A stretch of DNA of 64,000 nt. Source: Isoetes taiwanensis. Taxonomy: Eukaryota > Streptophyta > Lycopodiopsida > Isoetales > Isoetaceae. Of the stretch, positions 34,684 to 47,249 are shown piece by piece (within the stretch, counting starts at the first letter, position 1; each line of letters opens with the position of its first letter). The notes under the pieces are model-generated. The model was given only the letters and a program-made list of their open reading frames with translations, was not told the origin of the DNA and did no database searches. The stretch lies in assembly GCA_021234155.1 (NCBI GenBank), contig JAJEKV010000058.1, positions 1,855,060 to 1,919,059 on the forward strand, read 5' to 3'. A program made the translations under genes and the position numbers.

Positions 34684-35255
34684 TCAACACTTTGATTGCT
34701 TTGGAGACGCCAAATCGCATCGTCCTTGTAGAGCCCAACATAGCGTCCTTGTTTTTGCAAAATAATGAGATAAAACCGAGAAAAACCGCATCCGAGAAAA
34801 GTACCGTATAGAAGGAAAGTCTAGCAACCCGGTTCGCATAGCAATCAATTTCGGTTTCGGTTTCTTCAAGATCCTTTTCTTCTTTCGGGGACATAAGTGA
34901 TAGCAATCATTGGCACCTTCTTGAGAAAACATGTGAGCAACGGCCCCGCCAATGCCCGTAATCTCCACCGCGGATCGAGCCACACGATCATCCTCAAAAA
35001 ACCAAGCGGCATCTTGAGTTTATCGAGGGCTCGATGCGGCCGAACGAGGATGAGGATCCATAGGGTGCTCTTCACGGGCTGGCCGGTCTTGCTTTTGGCG
35101 CAGAAAACTTGCCATAGCTCCAGAACAAGTCGTTGATTTTTGCTATAGATAAATCTTTCGCCACCCAATGGGTCGCTCTTAGTAATGCTCTTAGCTCGAT
35201 ACAATGCCCTGTGGAGCTCTCGTATGTGGTCATAAATGGCTAAAAAAATACCCAC
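34684..35255 (-). pseudogene. Unidentified coding-like segment
   Basis: Two overlapping minus-strand frames, 34,866-35,255 (AIYDHIRELHRALYRAKSIT, DPLGGERF, LDKLKMPLGF) and 34,684-34,983 (ARSAVEITGIGGAVAHMFSQ). They look like one protein split by a frameshift near 34,950-35,010, because LKMPLGF and the AWFFEDD...ARSAVEI string of the second frame are adjacent. I do not recognise the family. The region ends close to a CCCTAA-containing leader at 35,650. Confidence 0.35.
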
Positions 35256-35754
35256 GAAAGTCTTTTTCTCGCCATGGCTTCACACATAGACACGTTTTTG
35301 CCGGGCATCTACCTTACTTAATAATCAACACCCAAGATCGTTTTAAGTTTAAACCAAGGAAGCTGGTCTTCAACCGCTTTGAAAGTCACGAAGAACCCCT
35401 AACGCTGTAGACCTAAAACCCAAAAAATTTCAAGCTCGAAAGTAATCCGAAAAGAAGCTCGTTGCATTTAATTACTTGTTAAACAACACATGAAATCAAA
35501 AACTCAAAAGCTCATGTTTCCTTCTAGACCCACGGATCGGACACCGCCTATCCGGCATCTTGGAGCATAGACATAGCCAGAGGCAGGCTTCTACCAAAGC
35601 CGGTTAAGCGCTGCTTTTAAAAGGTCGAGAGAAAGAGAGGTGGTTCAAAACCCTAATACAAAATGCTCGGCTTTGCATGCCCCAGGGAACGAAATAGGAA
35701 AATGAAGGGTAGACCATTACAACACATGGATTTTTTTGATAAATAAAATACACG

Positions 35755-35857
35755 CGCACTCTAGAAGTACTAATTAGTACAGCTCATTCAATAATGACGC
35801 CAAATCATATGAAAACCATGTTGAGTGTATAAAAATACAAAAATAACCCCCTGTTAT
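35755..35857. repeat. Inverted partner of 24,730-24,836
   Basis: GCACTCTAGAAGTACTAATT, CAAATCATATGAAAACCATG and ACCCCCTGTTAT are present here in reverse complement relative to 24.7-24.8 kb. Confidence 0.75.
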
Positions 35858-35859
35858 TT

Positions 35860-36005
35860 TGCACATATTCATCCTCATACTTATTTTCATCCTTATCCAT
35901 TCATCACACTCTACTACCATATTCACACTCCATTACACTCACTTCATCTCATTACCACCACAACATCACCACACTCACACTCATTTCATCAATATTTGCA
36001 CCCCA
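35860..36005. repeat. CA/TC-rich low-complexity tract
   Basis: A strand-biased run of CAC, CAT and TCA triplets with almost no G on the plus strand. Open frames rich in His, Pro and Thr here are composition artefacts. Confidence 0.8.
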
Positions 36006-36124
36006 CCCTCTCGCCCACCTTGTTCTCATTTGCACAATCCGCATAGTTTGAAGACCCCTATACACTCCTTTTGGCATAGTTTGAGGGACCAGCCATTTTC
36101 TTGTTTTGGCGATAAAGGGCAGCA

Positions 36125-38000
36125 TACCAATTGTTGGTTTATGCATTGAAGTAGGAAGATTAAGTCAAAGAAGAGCTTGGTAGTCAACATTGATGTGGAG
36201 GCCAAAATGTCTCGATCTTCAAGGTCAACACAAATGCCTAAGGTCAATTTCCAGAGAGGTAACTTCATTTGAGGTCAAAAGTCGGACTCAAAGATATGCT
36301 TTATAAGGTTCGGGTTAAGAAGATTGGAAGATGCTTTTGAAGATTGGAAGTTAAAGATTGAAGACTCATGGTACTTGGTTCCACATTTAGCCATGTTTAT
36401 CCATTTTTCATATTCATATCTCATTTTATTCCTTCCTAGTCATTTTCCTTTATTCCCCCACATCATACCTTGCTTAATCCTTTCTTTTCTAATGTACCTT
36501 ATTCCCTTTGAAATATCCTTTCCATTGTCTTTCATATTTCTTGCCTTATTTTTCTCTTTTGTATGCCAACCCTTGCACAATACCTCTAGCCTAACTTCTC
36601 TTTTTTTGTTAAACCCTACACCCCATGTCTCACTTTTACTATTGTGCCATAAGTGCCCACATCACACGTGTGTTCCCATGGAGTATTCCAACCATGTTGC
36701 TTGAACCTAGCATGTCCCAAAGGCATCAAAATTTCTACCCATTGCCCCAAATGATCCAATTCCATTTCCCAAATGATCAATCCTTCAATTATTTTGTAGG
36801 AGATATCTTAAACCATAGCCAAGGATTCTTAAAATTGCAAAATACAAAGATATTCCAGGTTTATACCTTGGAAAAACACCCAATCCGTGATCGCTGAAAT
36901 TTTGGAAAATATCATTTGTTCAACCCTAAATTGGAATCTGCTCAATCAATTGAATGGAATCCTTAAGCTTTGAAAACTATCTACTTTTGTATTCCCGCTC
37001 TAAGCATCACATCAAGCTAAATTTAAGCCCTAAAATGCCGGAACCATCAAATCTAAAACTTATATAACGGAAACATTGACGTAAGATTATCAAGGCCCAG
37101 ACGCACTCAAATTGAACATTGATCACGTCCGAGCATGATCCTAAGAGTTCTTGAAGTCCCCGAGCATTCCTTGACTAGATTTGCAAAGATCCGGTTGACA
37201 TTATCTTCTAAAAATCATTTTATGACCTATGGTGGCTATTTTACGCTGTTTGAAGACCTAAAGTATCGTTATTTGATGTTATTGAGATTAAACTATCTCG
37301 ATATTTTTCTTAGCAATTTCTTTGTCTCAAAATATTCTGCGTAAAAATTCCCCCGAAAGTGTCCCAAAGTATTATTGACCCACTTGCCCTTCATCCCCAA
37401 CTATATTTGCACTGTGTGCAAAAAAAGTTCGAAAAGACCCTCCCAAACTCAAGTTACAATCTTTTACATTAAATTCGACATGATTTTTGACTTTTACTCA
37501 CAAAACAAGTGCTAAAAATAGTTATAGTGATCCAAAATAGAGTTTGATTGTTTGCCCACATCCTTGAGACTTATACATCACCTTGGTTATGGAATTTCAA
37601 AATTCCCCCGAACTCAAGTTCCAAAATTCAGATCCGGTGCAGCTAGTTTGACTAGTATTGACTAAAAATTGACTCAACTTCTTTGAGCTTGAATATCTCA
37701 CGGATTTGAGTTCCGGACTTGGTCAAGATTTTTCCATTGCCCCGCCCATAACTTTTCTTTCTACAATCCACAATCATTTGACCTTCAATCAACGCATCTA
37801 TGCTGCCTTACATCGATTTGAGTAAAGACCCTTATTTCGAATTGGAAAAGGTATGAACATTTGATATTTGAGCTTTTTCTCTAAAAAAATTTGCATAGAC
37901 CGGATCACCTTAAGTGATCTGAGGTTCTAACCCCAACTTGAACATAATTTCAAGTTGGCTTCTTTTTGTGTTTGTGTTTGACTGCTGAGGGGGTCAACAA
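36125..38000 (+). repeat. Gypsy leader/LTR region, copy 2
   Basis: Colinear with 18,335-20,215. Similarity stops just after GGGTCAACA, shortly before where gag would begin, and no gag or pol follows. This is a truncated element or a recombined remnant. CHG-type differences from copy 1 are frequent (ACCGGATCACC versus ACTGATCACC). Confidence 0.75.
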
Positions 38001-39890
38001 TGAAGAAGCGTGTTGTGGCTCCTTTTCCGCCTCAAGCTAGTCTTAGCAAATGCCCCAAATGGAAGAACATAATCTTACTTAATCGAGCTTCCGTGCCCCA
38101 AATAGACCGTGGTACGATGGCGTGACTAGCAACAATCTCGCATCCCTAGTTTGGGCTCATGCGCCATCGGAGGACCTTCTTCGAAATCTAAAAGCCCTCG
38201 ACAAGTGTGGCACTATTGCACTAATATGCAAGAAGTCCAACTCTAAACTAATATGCAGAAGTCTAGCTAGCATGCAAAGATGAATCTCCGTAGAATATTG
38301 AAGAATATAAGCTTCATTAACTCATGCTATAATCCATGTTTCCGCTTAGCATTGCATCCATTTCCCTCGGCATTGCATTGCATTTCTAAAGATTCATTGA
38401 TAGCTTGGTAAGGCAAGTCAATCGCATGAAATTTGCCTTGAACAAACATCACCTAAGAGTTGAATGTAGAAAACCCTTGCAAGAAGGATGAAGACACTAA
38501 AGGATGGGCTGGAAGATCTATGTGATAAAGTCTAAGAAATTATATTTAATGCAATAGAATAGCCCGAATCTCAAAAGATATGTAAAACAAGAAATAGGTC
38601 AAATAACGATGCAAACTTGAATAAGTGCCCTTTAAGGGATACCGAGAACTCCATCATGTGCGTGTTATGCCATCCGTCCTTTCATGTTGTTTATCCAACC
38701 TGGAAGGGTACAAACAACTTCTTATTCTAAAACCGCAATAGATATGCAATCGGCTTGATCATTCATAGAGTTTGACACAAGGAATATGTCGCGGATATCT
38801 CAAAACACTCCTCCGATATAGAAGGGGCTCCCACAATCTCCACTTTTGTATCAAATACACACATCCCATACACAAATTGTGGAGGTTCTTTGAGGGATGC
38901 CATGGGCAATTGAGACCATTTCAAGAAATAACCTTTAAAATACTATACAAGCACTTGAATCTAGTCTTCATATAGCCGTAATATCAAAAATTGTATGCAT
39001 CCAATACTCACGAAGCACCGTAATCCACCTAATCCCGTAAATAGGGTATTCATGTGTTAATAGTTCTTCACAAAATAAGCTAAGTAGAGGACCAATCTAT
39101 GCAAGAAATGCAAGGAAGCAACAAGAACATAAACCTAAAGAATAGGCATCAAGCTAAGATGGGTTTTTGAAGCATACCATCCTCGCCCAAGCTGTGAATG
39201 AAAACTTAGATGGTCGGAGGCAAAGATAGAAGATTGTCCTAAGGCTCTAAATTGGCTTCTTTGGGTCCCGGTTTATGCTTCGCTTTCCCAAAGTACAAAA
39301 ACGCGTTAGCAAAACAAGAAAAAGTGCGATACCCAACCCATACCGCTCATATGATCCGAAATTTGTTTGCCTTCACCCGTGTTTTGTGGTCTCCCAATAT
39401 GTAGAGGACAAACAAGACAAAGCCGTCACGCACGGATATTTGCGGTGGAAGGATCGCTAAACCCGAGGAGCCAAACTCCCAGACAATTACTGGTTTTCTA
39501 ATTTCCGCCCTAGGATTCGAAATACAGAACCGACGGGCTAAAAATGATTATAGCCGACATGGCAGACACGTGGCATAGCTAGAAACGCAGAAAGTGGGCG
39601 TTTCTGTTAGCAACCCGCTAAAAAAAAAAAAAAAAAAAAATTATAAGCAAGGTCTAGGCATTCATATATGTAGCATAGATTCAAACTAGAAGAAAAAGAT
39701 AAAAACCAGGGTCGATTTCTGGAACCCGTTGGAACATATGGATCGATCCATATCGCTAATCTCACCCAAAAGGCCATAACGGCCAAGAAAGAGTAGTACG
39801 CGACGTGGCAAACCGACGTGGCGTCCAAGTTGGCAATTCCACGTAAGCGGCGAGGCTGGTTAGGGTTTAGGGCTTAACGATTCGGCTATG
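38001..39890. other. No gene recognised
   Basis: Unidentified DNA with short frames only, becoming GC-richer after 39,700. No clear repeat partner in the window, apart from the poly(A) tract listed separately. Confidence 0.45.
39620..39640. repeat. A21 homopolymer
   Basis: Twenty-one consecutive A residues. It may be the tail of a retroposed sequence read on the plus strand, but no body was identified upstream. Confidence 0.9.
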
Positions 39891-39915
39891 GTCTGCTTTG
39901 GAAACCAAGCAGAAA

Positions 39916-42165
39916 ATGGGGCCAAAAGGATCCAGAGGCGCGAAAGTCACTGGGCGTTCTAAAGCGTTGCTCGTCGTCTATGTGCCCAAGAAACCAATGA
40001 AGATGTGGATGAAGCCTTGCTTGATCCTCCCCACGGCGAGCAACCCTTCAGCGGGCTCTTTACGGATCTTCCTCGGCAACGCGCCAGTTTTTGCTGAATC
40101 AGACCTCGAGAGGTATGTTAAAACTATTGCTTGATGAAATCTGTCTCTCCAGACAGATTTGGCTGCAAGATGTACCCAACCTGCAGCAGAGCGTGAAGAG
40201 CTTCCCTGCGCAAATATTCAAGATGGTAAACTGGAGCAGGAATCTTTGCCATTCCTTTTGAAGTTGTACAGGGACCCTTGCTCACCAATTCAGAATATGC
40301 CAGAGCTGTGGATGCATTAATAAAAGCTGCTGATAGTGGAGCAGAGATCAGCCAACAGGCGCAGGAGTGGCAGTTTGCAACCAGCAGAATTTTTACTAGC
40401 AAGGCCAAATTGTGATTTAACAATATGGTGGGCTGTAGCAGCAGTAGAAATAGCAGTGCTTTTGTTCATCTTGAAGCAAGCTGAAGACAAAGTTTCGGCT
40501 CTTGCTTTTTGGCAAAGACACTGTTTACACGTCTAAAAGGAATGATTATAGGCCATGCCAGTCCAGAAATTACAAATCGCTGTGTTAGCGCCTTTAGTTG
40601 GTGTGCTCTTTGTAGGACTAGTAATGATGAGTAAGGCAGCCCAGTGGCAGGAAGGGGTGAAAGATTTGGAAACTGTGTGTAAAGAGGTCATAGGGTTTTG
40701 TGGCCCTTTATCGTCATACCCAGAAAACATGGAGGGCTCCAGAAGTGGTAGTCTAGAGTCAAACAAAGAGGCTACCTGTTCTGAGGTTAAAGAGTTTCAT
40801 CAATTGCAAGGATGATAAAGGCAATTGGTTTTGATACAGGGTTTAAGTCGGATACCGAGATAGTTTTTCCATTGGCTCCAAAGCTTTTGTATAAACCATC
40901 ATGCAAGAAAAAATAGAAGTGCAAACTTTGGGCAAACATTGTCTCTGCCGAACTTATCTTTGCTCCATTTAATTACACAAAAATTATAAATTTTCGAGGC
41001 AATACGAAATTATGCGAGACTAAAGATGAGTTTACTTAAAAAGATTTTTGCATGAGCCCCACCAACCTGCAGTTCATGGCCTGTATGCAATTGGCACATC
41101 TAAATCATATGGTGAGTCTAGCTTTGTATCATTGAAATGGATCTACTGTGTACCTTTTCGAGGATGGAGCAACCTTGCTTTTCCTATTTCAGCCTAGTAT
41201 GATGTGAAAGACTTTGGAAACATATAAATAACCAATTACCAGAAGAGGAATAGAACTATCAAATTATGGTAGCACTCATAAGCGCTTAGATATATGAAGC
41301 TCCTTGTACATGGTTTTGGGATTCGATAATTATTATTAGACTAAAAACTTGGCAAACCATATTTTACATGGTATCTTTTCTGTTCTTATAAACTAGTTAC
41401 TGACTATGTTGAAATTAATTTTTGATCCTGTAGGCATTCTCCTAGATTTGTTAAGAAAGGTGCTTCAACTGCACATATATTGGTAGGTTATTTATGCTCA
41501 CTTTTCTAAATGTATATGTCCACAGTTTTTGGGTGTCAAAGTCAACGCCTCGAAGTTGAAATGTTGTTTACAGGATGCTGAGGAAGAACTGTTGCTACGC
41601 GACGCTATCTGCAAAGCTGTCTTGGTCAATGAGCCATGTTGCTATAATAAAACAACGTATAACTCCAAGGAAACCATTGAGGAAGCTTGTGTACTGGTTA
41701 TACAGAGAGTAGCAGTTGCAATCTAAAAAGCTTCTTGAACGCCTCAGGTATATTAGCTTTGAAAGTTTTAATGTCTCTATGTTTAACAGACAAAGATCTA
41801 TAACCAGGTCACAAGGAGAACGCTTCGAGCCCTTTGATTTATTCTCCAAAGTCCTGAATTGATCTTTCCACCCCATTTTGCACATTGGTTATGTGCATTG
41901 AAGATCCCAAGCTTTTCATCTGAGATAATTACAATGGATAAGAGTTCCCTCTTAGGTCTGTAACACCCTATTATGGGAATGCTAGAATACTTTTTTTAAT
42001 AATTTTGTGATATTATTTTGCAGGTTGGCTTCTCAATTTGCAAAAATGATCTCTTTAAAAAAGCTGCATGATAAATGTTTGCTGAAGAGTCGAATTTTGC
42101 TTTGGCTTATAAGCTACAAAGGATGTGGCTTGAAATACCAGAGGGAAGCCTTCATCATAGATAAG
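39916..42165 (+). CDS. Candidate multi-exon gene, function unknown
   Basis: A first exon may start at ATG 39,916 (MGPKGSRGAKVTGRSKALLV) and ends at a GAG/GTATGT donor at 40,112. After TCTCCAG, a second block from 40,153 encodes TDLAARCTQPAAEREELP and KLEQESLPFLLKLYRDP, then in a shifted frame YARAVDALIKAADSGAEI. The same frame stays largely open to 40,815. A third exon after TTTACAG (41,574) has DAEEELLLRDAICKAVLV and, shifted, KKLLERLR before GTATAT. A fourth (about 42,025-42,165) after TTTTGCAG has SQFAKMISLKKLHDKCLLK and REAFIIDK before GTAGGT. An alternative frame in that exon gives MFAEESNFALAYKLQ. Splice signals fit, but frames are broken and the family is not recognised. Confidence 0.38.
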
Positions 42166-42682
42166 GTAGGTGATATTAATGTGTAGTAGACAATGATCCC
42201 GGCCAAGGCTATGAATACGGCATTTTGCAGATGCTGCACAGAGCATGCGAATATGGGATTGCATAAGAGCAAAAAAGGGGACATCATTTTGAAAGATATG
42301 AACATACAATGACAGATAATAATGGTGAAGAGAATGAACTACTAGTGATAACGAGGATGATATTCTACCAAAAGTGGTAATGAAGAAGATCTGAGAAGTT
42401 TGTGGCAATTGATAGCATGTTTGATAATCATGTCAAAATTAAGACTCCAAATTCAAAGTCGCTGAAGCTCCAGCAGTTTGAGTCCCCAAAACAGATCAGT
42501 GCTAAGTAGCAACGGAAGGAAATCTGCTAAGAGACTCAAGAAGATGGAAAAGTTTCTTTAACCCTGGCATAATGTGCTAAGATGGACAGATTATGCATGT
42601 TGTCTTTAATTATGGTTGATAATTCAAGCCAATCAGAAGTCTGTTATGTCAAACAATGCTTATGCCAACATTAACAAGCCTC

Positions 42683-42990
42683 ATTCAAACATTTGACCGT
42701 TTATGCTCCATTCTTGTGCTGGATTGCAGCTTTATGAAGATCATTTGTGCAACTTTAGCGTTCAAGGGCTTTGTTTTCGAACATTGAAATTTTTCAAACC
42801 TCCGCTACAAGGGAGTATCTTACTTTTGAACTTTATTTGTTGCCCTCATAAACTTTGGTTGACAGTTTTGTTCTTTGAATTACTAATAATTGGCAATTAA
42901 AAGCCCATTCAAACATCAGGACCTGTTTATGTCCTTTTTCTTTGAGCTTTATGAAGACTATTTGTGCAACTTTAGCGTTAGGGAAATAAT
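42683..42990. repeat. Degenerate direct repeat
   Basis: TTTATGAAGA.CATTTGTGCAACTTTAGCGTT occurs near 42,731-42,764 and again near 42,948-42,979, preceded by CATTCAAACAT in both. Further GGCACGCGTTGA copies follow at 43,031 and 43,121. Confidence 0.7.
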
Positions 42991-43371
42991 TGGCAAACCT
43001 CAGCGACTTAGAACAATTTGTTGCAATGATTGGCACGCGTTGATATGAAATATAGGCCATCAAATCTGCATTTGCCGTTAGAAATAATTGGCCATCATGG
43101 AGAACAATGTTTGCAACCTAGGCACGCGTTGAAGGAAAACAATCATAATAATTCATTTTTCAAATCATTAGCAAAGGCTTTTGGTGTGTAAACTATCCAT
43201 TAGGGGCCGTTTTCTGGTTCTTTCTTGCAAATAAATGAACGTGTGCAAGCTCTCTCATTTTTACCATCAACGCCCTCAAATAAATGGTTGCGCTTCTGAG
43301 CACCCAAAAACAAAGTATGTCGATTGAGATGAAATCAATTTCAAACTTAACACTGGACAGCATGCAAGTAC

Positions 43372-46300
43372 CTCTATCTTGAAGCAGCAATGGCAGCCCC
43401 ACGGCTTTCTTCTTCTTGTCAGTTTCAAAGCGAGTCTTGTGTCGACCAAGTGTTGCTTAACTTGCTCCACAGACATCTCTTTCTAGCAAAATCATGACCA
43501 CCGGTAGTGGTAGGATCAAATTTTTTAACAAACTTTTATCCGCTCCAGGTCCTGTGAGATTTTATTGATTTTGATAACAATTTCTGGTTCAAGAAGAACC
43601 AATTATATAAAAACTCACGTGTAGTTTTTTCGAACAAGCTCTTGCCTCATCTTCAGCTCAATATTCCGCCTAAGGGCAACATCTGATTCATTCTGTGCTG
43701 ACTGATTTTGAATCTTAATCGCCCCTGAGCTTTCTAGATTCTGCTATCTTAGTAGCTAAGCTCCTGCAAAGAAAAGCAACATGTTAAAAAAAGATTGGTG
43801 AAGAAAAATGCAAATGATGCACTTTGAATTAGATGGTTTTGCTCATAAATGATCTTTTCATAGTCCCATTTGCTTTACAAACGAAAAAATGCTAGAACAA
43901 CAGACCTTCGACGCATCCCGATCCTTCAGAACATCCTCCCGTAGAATTTTATTTGTAAACTCATTTATAAAAAGAAGCCTCTGCTTTCATATCCATTAGT
44001 CTGACCTTCCACTCTAATATTTGCTGCCGCTTTCCTGATTTTCTTTTTTACCCAATTTCCCCATGCCACTTTTAGTGCACATGCTTCAATAATGAAAAGT
44101 ATGCAAATCTGTCAAACATGGTCAATCTCCTTCCTTTGGCAGCTTATCACCTTAGCAAGTTTTGCTTCCTGCAGCTGCCTCGACAGAGCAGGGCGCTTTT
44201 TGAGCTGTAGATCCAAAGCTTGTGCCGCTTCCATTTCTGGAACGCATCTCATTCTGAACACAAAGTAATAACTATTTATTAATAAATCCAGCATGAATTT
44301 GAAGTCTTTCATCAGTTAACCCAAACAAAACCTGCCATGTCTTGTAATCCGAGTCATCCCTAAGCTCCACTTCGAAATTTTCAATCCGCTGCCTATCTGC
44401 TCTATTTGTTTTAGGTATAAAAAATGTTCACGTAAAACAGCTGCTGATTTAGCTTCACCTTGTAAAGTTACAGAAAAGGAATATAAGAAAGTCCTAGTAA
44501 GCAGAGGTTACAGGTGCTTACTTTTGAGGGTGGTGGTGGAATTGATTGACTTTATGGAGGAATATATAGAGTTTCCATCTTTTTTTTCCTCCACCTGAGA
44601 TAAGGGAGAAAATAACAGCTCAATATCATCTATATAGCATCTGTTCATCAGCTACATTTTTTATAATTTTTATGGGGTGTATTTTGATGGCCCTCTACAG
44701 TTGCCATTGTTTTCATAGTCGCCCCTTGCTAATCAAAAAGATCTTTTTCCTTGAGGCCTTGTTGCTAGAAATTGCAACAAAAGGCCTTTTACTCAAAATT
44801 ATACAAACAAGGAAGTGTCTTTTAAGGACACAATAAAGCAAAAGTACTAACAGTTTTAATTATAACGAAAAATAGAAATGTCTTTTCACGTCACCAGCAT
44901 CTCTTTCAAGAAATCTATTCCTATAAAATACCCTCAATTAGTCCTCCTTTTCCTGACCATGCAAGGAAGGATAGTGCAATGTTATTCAGAAAGCAACCAG
45001 TCTAACATTGTCATAGTATACTTATGGTGCTACTGGTTTTAAAAATGTCTTACCTCTTTCTTAATAACGTTCAAGTTTGAAGGTCTCTTAATAAACCGAG
45101 CTCGAAAGGGTCGTATTTTTGTGTTAGCATAAAAATTGAGCCTTTCTTCTTCTGTTCTCACCATAAATAATCCCAGCCTTTTGCCCACTTTGATGGACCG
45201 CCTGTCCATTTAGGGGCAGGTTTGGACTTGAAACACGCAAGCTGAAATGAATAAGACATGAAGTTACTGCATACAAACATGTTGGACAGTGGTGGGTAAT
45301 GAAGACATTTTACCGACCTGTTCCTCTTCTTCCTTCTTCAAGACCCCTGTTTGCAGATAGTTTGAATGGTTTTGTCCTGGTTGGTTTAATTTGTCCCTCT
45401 TCTGTCCTTTATAACAACTTCTACACCGAGACAAGCAGAATCTTACAAGGTTCAGGAAGATCGTATTTAAGTTTCAGCATACTATTTATGAAGAATAACA
45501 AATAGCATAAATGCAACCTCTTGATTAAATCCTTTGCATCATTTTGCCATGTGCCAACACGGTTGATTAGGGACTTTAATAAACTGCCAAACTTTCAACA
45601 AAACAAAGTCATACATTAATGTTTGCATCATAGATGATAAAACTGCGAAGCTAATAAAACACAATCGATAGCAGGCTATACATTCTAGTATTGCTTACAT
45701 CGACATATCATAAAATTTTGAGCCATTCTTCTTGCATAATGCAAGTTCATGAGCTGTAAAATGAACTGAGAAACGGGAGTACTTTCCTGAGCGTTTTGCT
45801 GAGAATAAGCCTCCTGTTCAAAACATAAACACAGGATAAACAAGACATATGATGACACAATACATCTACTGAGTAATAAAGCATCTTATTTGATGGCACC
45901 TATATTCTAAGTTGGGTATAGACAACAAAGTTAAGGATCAGCAAATAACCATCTCTTTCCCGAGCTTTTCTTCTTTAATAGTTCCAAAATTTTACGTTTT
46001 AGTTGGTCATAGACGCTTATCTCTTATCCATATGTTTCTAGGCTTATGAAAAATGCAATTTCTAAGCTTTCCAAATAACAATGCAAAGGCTTTACTTCCC
46101 CACTATTATTCTGCATGATAAAATTGTCCACCTAGTTTGGACATGGTAAAATATAATGTTTTGCCTGGACCAAGGATCTCCTACTTTAATCGCATTTTCA
46201 CACGTTATCGATTTCAGTGTGTTGTATAGGTTGTTTAAATCAGATAACGCTAGAACATCCAGCTTTAGAAGATAAATTGTTTTTTCCTGATAATGCGTTG

Positions 46301-47090
46301 TCAAAGACAAAACACAAACTTAGAGTGAGGAAATTTCACTTTGACTACAATGTCAAATATTTGATGAAACATATGCACACCTTAAATTCGGAAATGTTAG
46401 CTCTCTAAACGGATCAGATCAAGTATGAAAGGACTGCAAAAGATGCTGGTCTTGGGGTTGTATAAGACCCGGTTTTACATTGAAGGAGTTTAGACATGAT
46501 AGTATTTGTTAATTGCTTGTACCGGCAACAACCGTAAAGTACCTGCATAAAATTAAAGATCTATTAGGTAATAATACATGATACCCAAGAACCTTTATGA
46601 TGGTTAAGCAAAGGATTTTTCCAATCAACTTATTCACTGGTTGGAAACAAGTAAATTTTCAATTACTGGTTGAATTAATATAATTTTTTTTCTTTATAGA
46701 AGGGTGGGAAATAGGACACTGTATTTTTCACAATTAAGTTAAAATCCAAATCTTACTTTCAGACAGGCAAATCATTCCGAATGGGTTATAATAAAGAGCA
46801 GAATGCAGGAGAAGCAGTGCACCTGTTTACAAAAATCACGTCATGTTCATGCACAACGTGCATGGAAGGCAAGATGCGATTTGCATGGTCATCACAGGAA
46901 AACATCGCGCGGGCCTCCATTAGGTAACCCAAAGGGCTTGTTCAGTGACCCAAGCAAAAGCCTGGCTGATAATCTGCGACCCGTCCAAATTGCCGGGCCT
47001 TGTAAAGTTCCATGGTGGAGGCGTAGGCAATGCAGGCTTCCTCCGCCATCGCCATGGAGACAAAAGAACGACGCCGGACAACGAAGCAGG
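43372..47090 (-). CDS. Candidate multi-exon coiled-coil gene, function unknown
   Basis: Minus-strand exon-like blocks with acceptor and donor sites, in order. About 47,060-46,950: MAMAEEACIAYASTMELYKA. 45,832-45,720: GKYSRFSVHFTAHELALCKK. 45,598-45,510: LLKSLINRVGTWQNDAKDLI. 45,450-45,319: DKLNQPGQNHSNYLQTG. 45,235-45,053: APKWTGGPSKWAKGWDYLW, then IRPFRARFIKRPSNLNVIKK. 44,598-44,522: KSINSTTTLK. 44,401-44,332: ADRQRIENFEVELRDDSDYK. 44,258-44,148: LKKRPALSRQLQEAKLAK. 44,036-43,905: QILEWKVRLMDMKAEASF and ILREDVLKDRDASK. 43,766-43,618: DVALRRNIELKMRQELVRKN. 43,487-43,372: RHKTRFETDKKKKAVGLPLL. The charged, heptad-like composition suggests coiled coils. Several internal frameshifts occur. I cannot assign a family. 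It converges with the plus-strand candidate. Confidence 0.4.
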
Positions 47091-47249
47091 CTCCAGACGT
47101 AGTAACAAGAAAAACTCACACGTCAGCCGGGAACCATTGACGCCAGCTTTTTCTGTGGGAAATTTTTCCTACAAGTTCCATGCTAAATTGAATTCAACCA
47201 ATGGCTTCCACCGTTTTATTAGGATTTGTGCACATTAGCCTAGGGGTGG

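Noticed and set aside
35825-36149. His/Thr/Pro-rich frames as a low-complexity protein
   Set aside because: Both frames arise from the CA/TC-rich tract, and the end runs into gypsy leader sequence.
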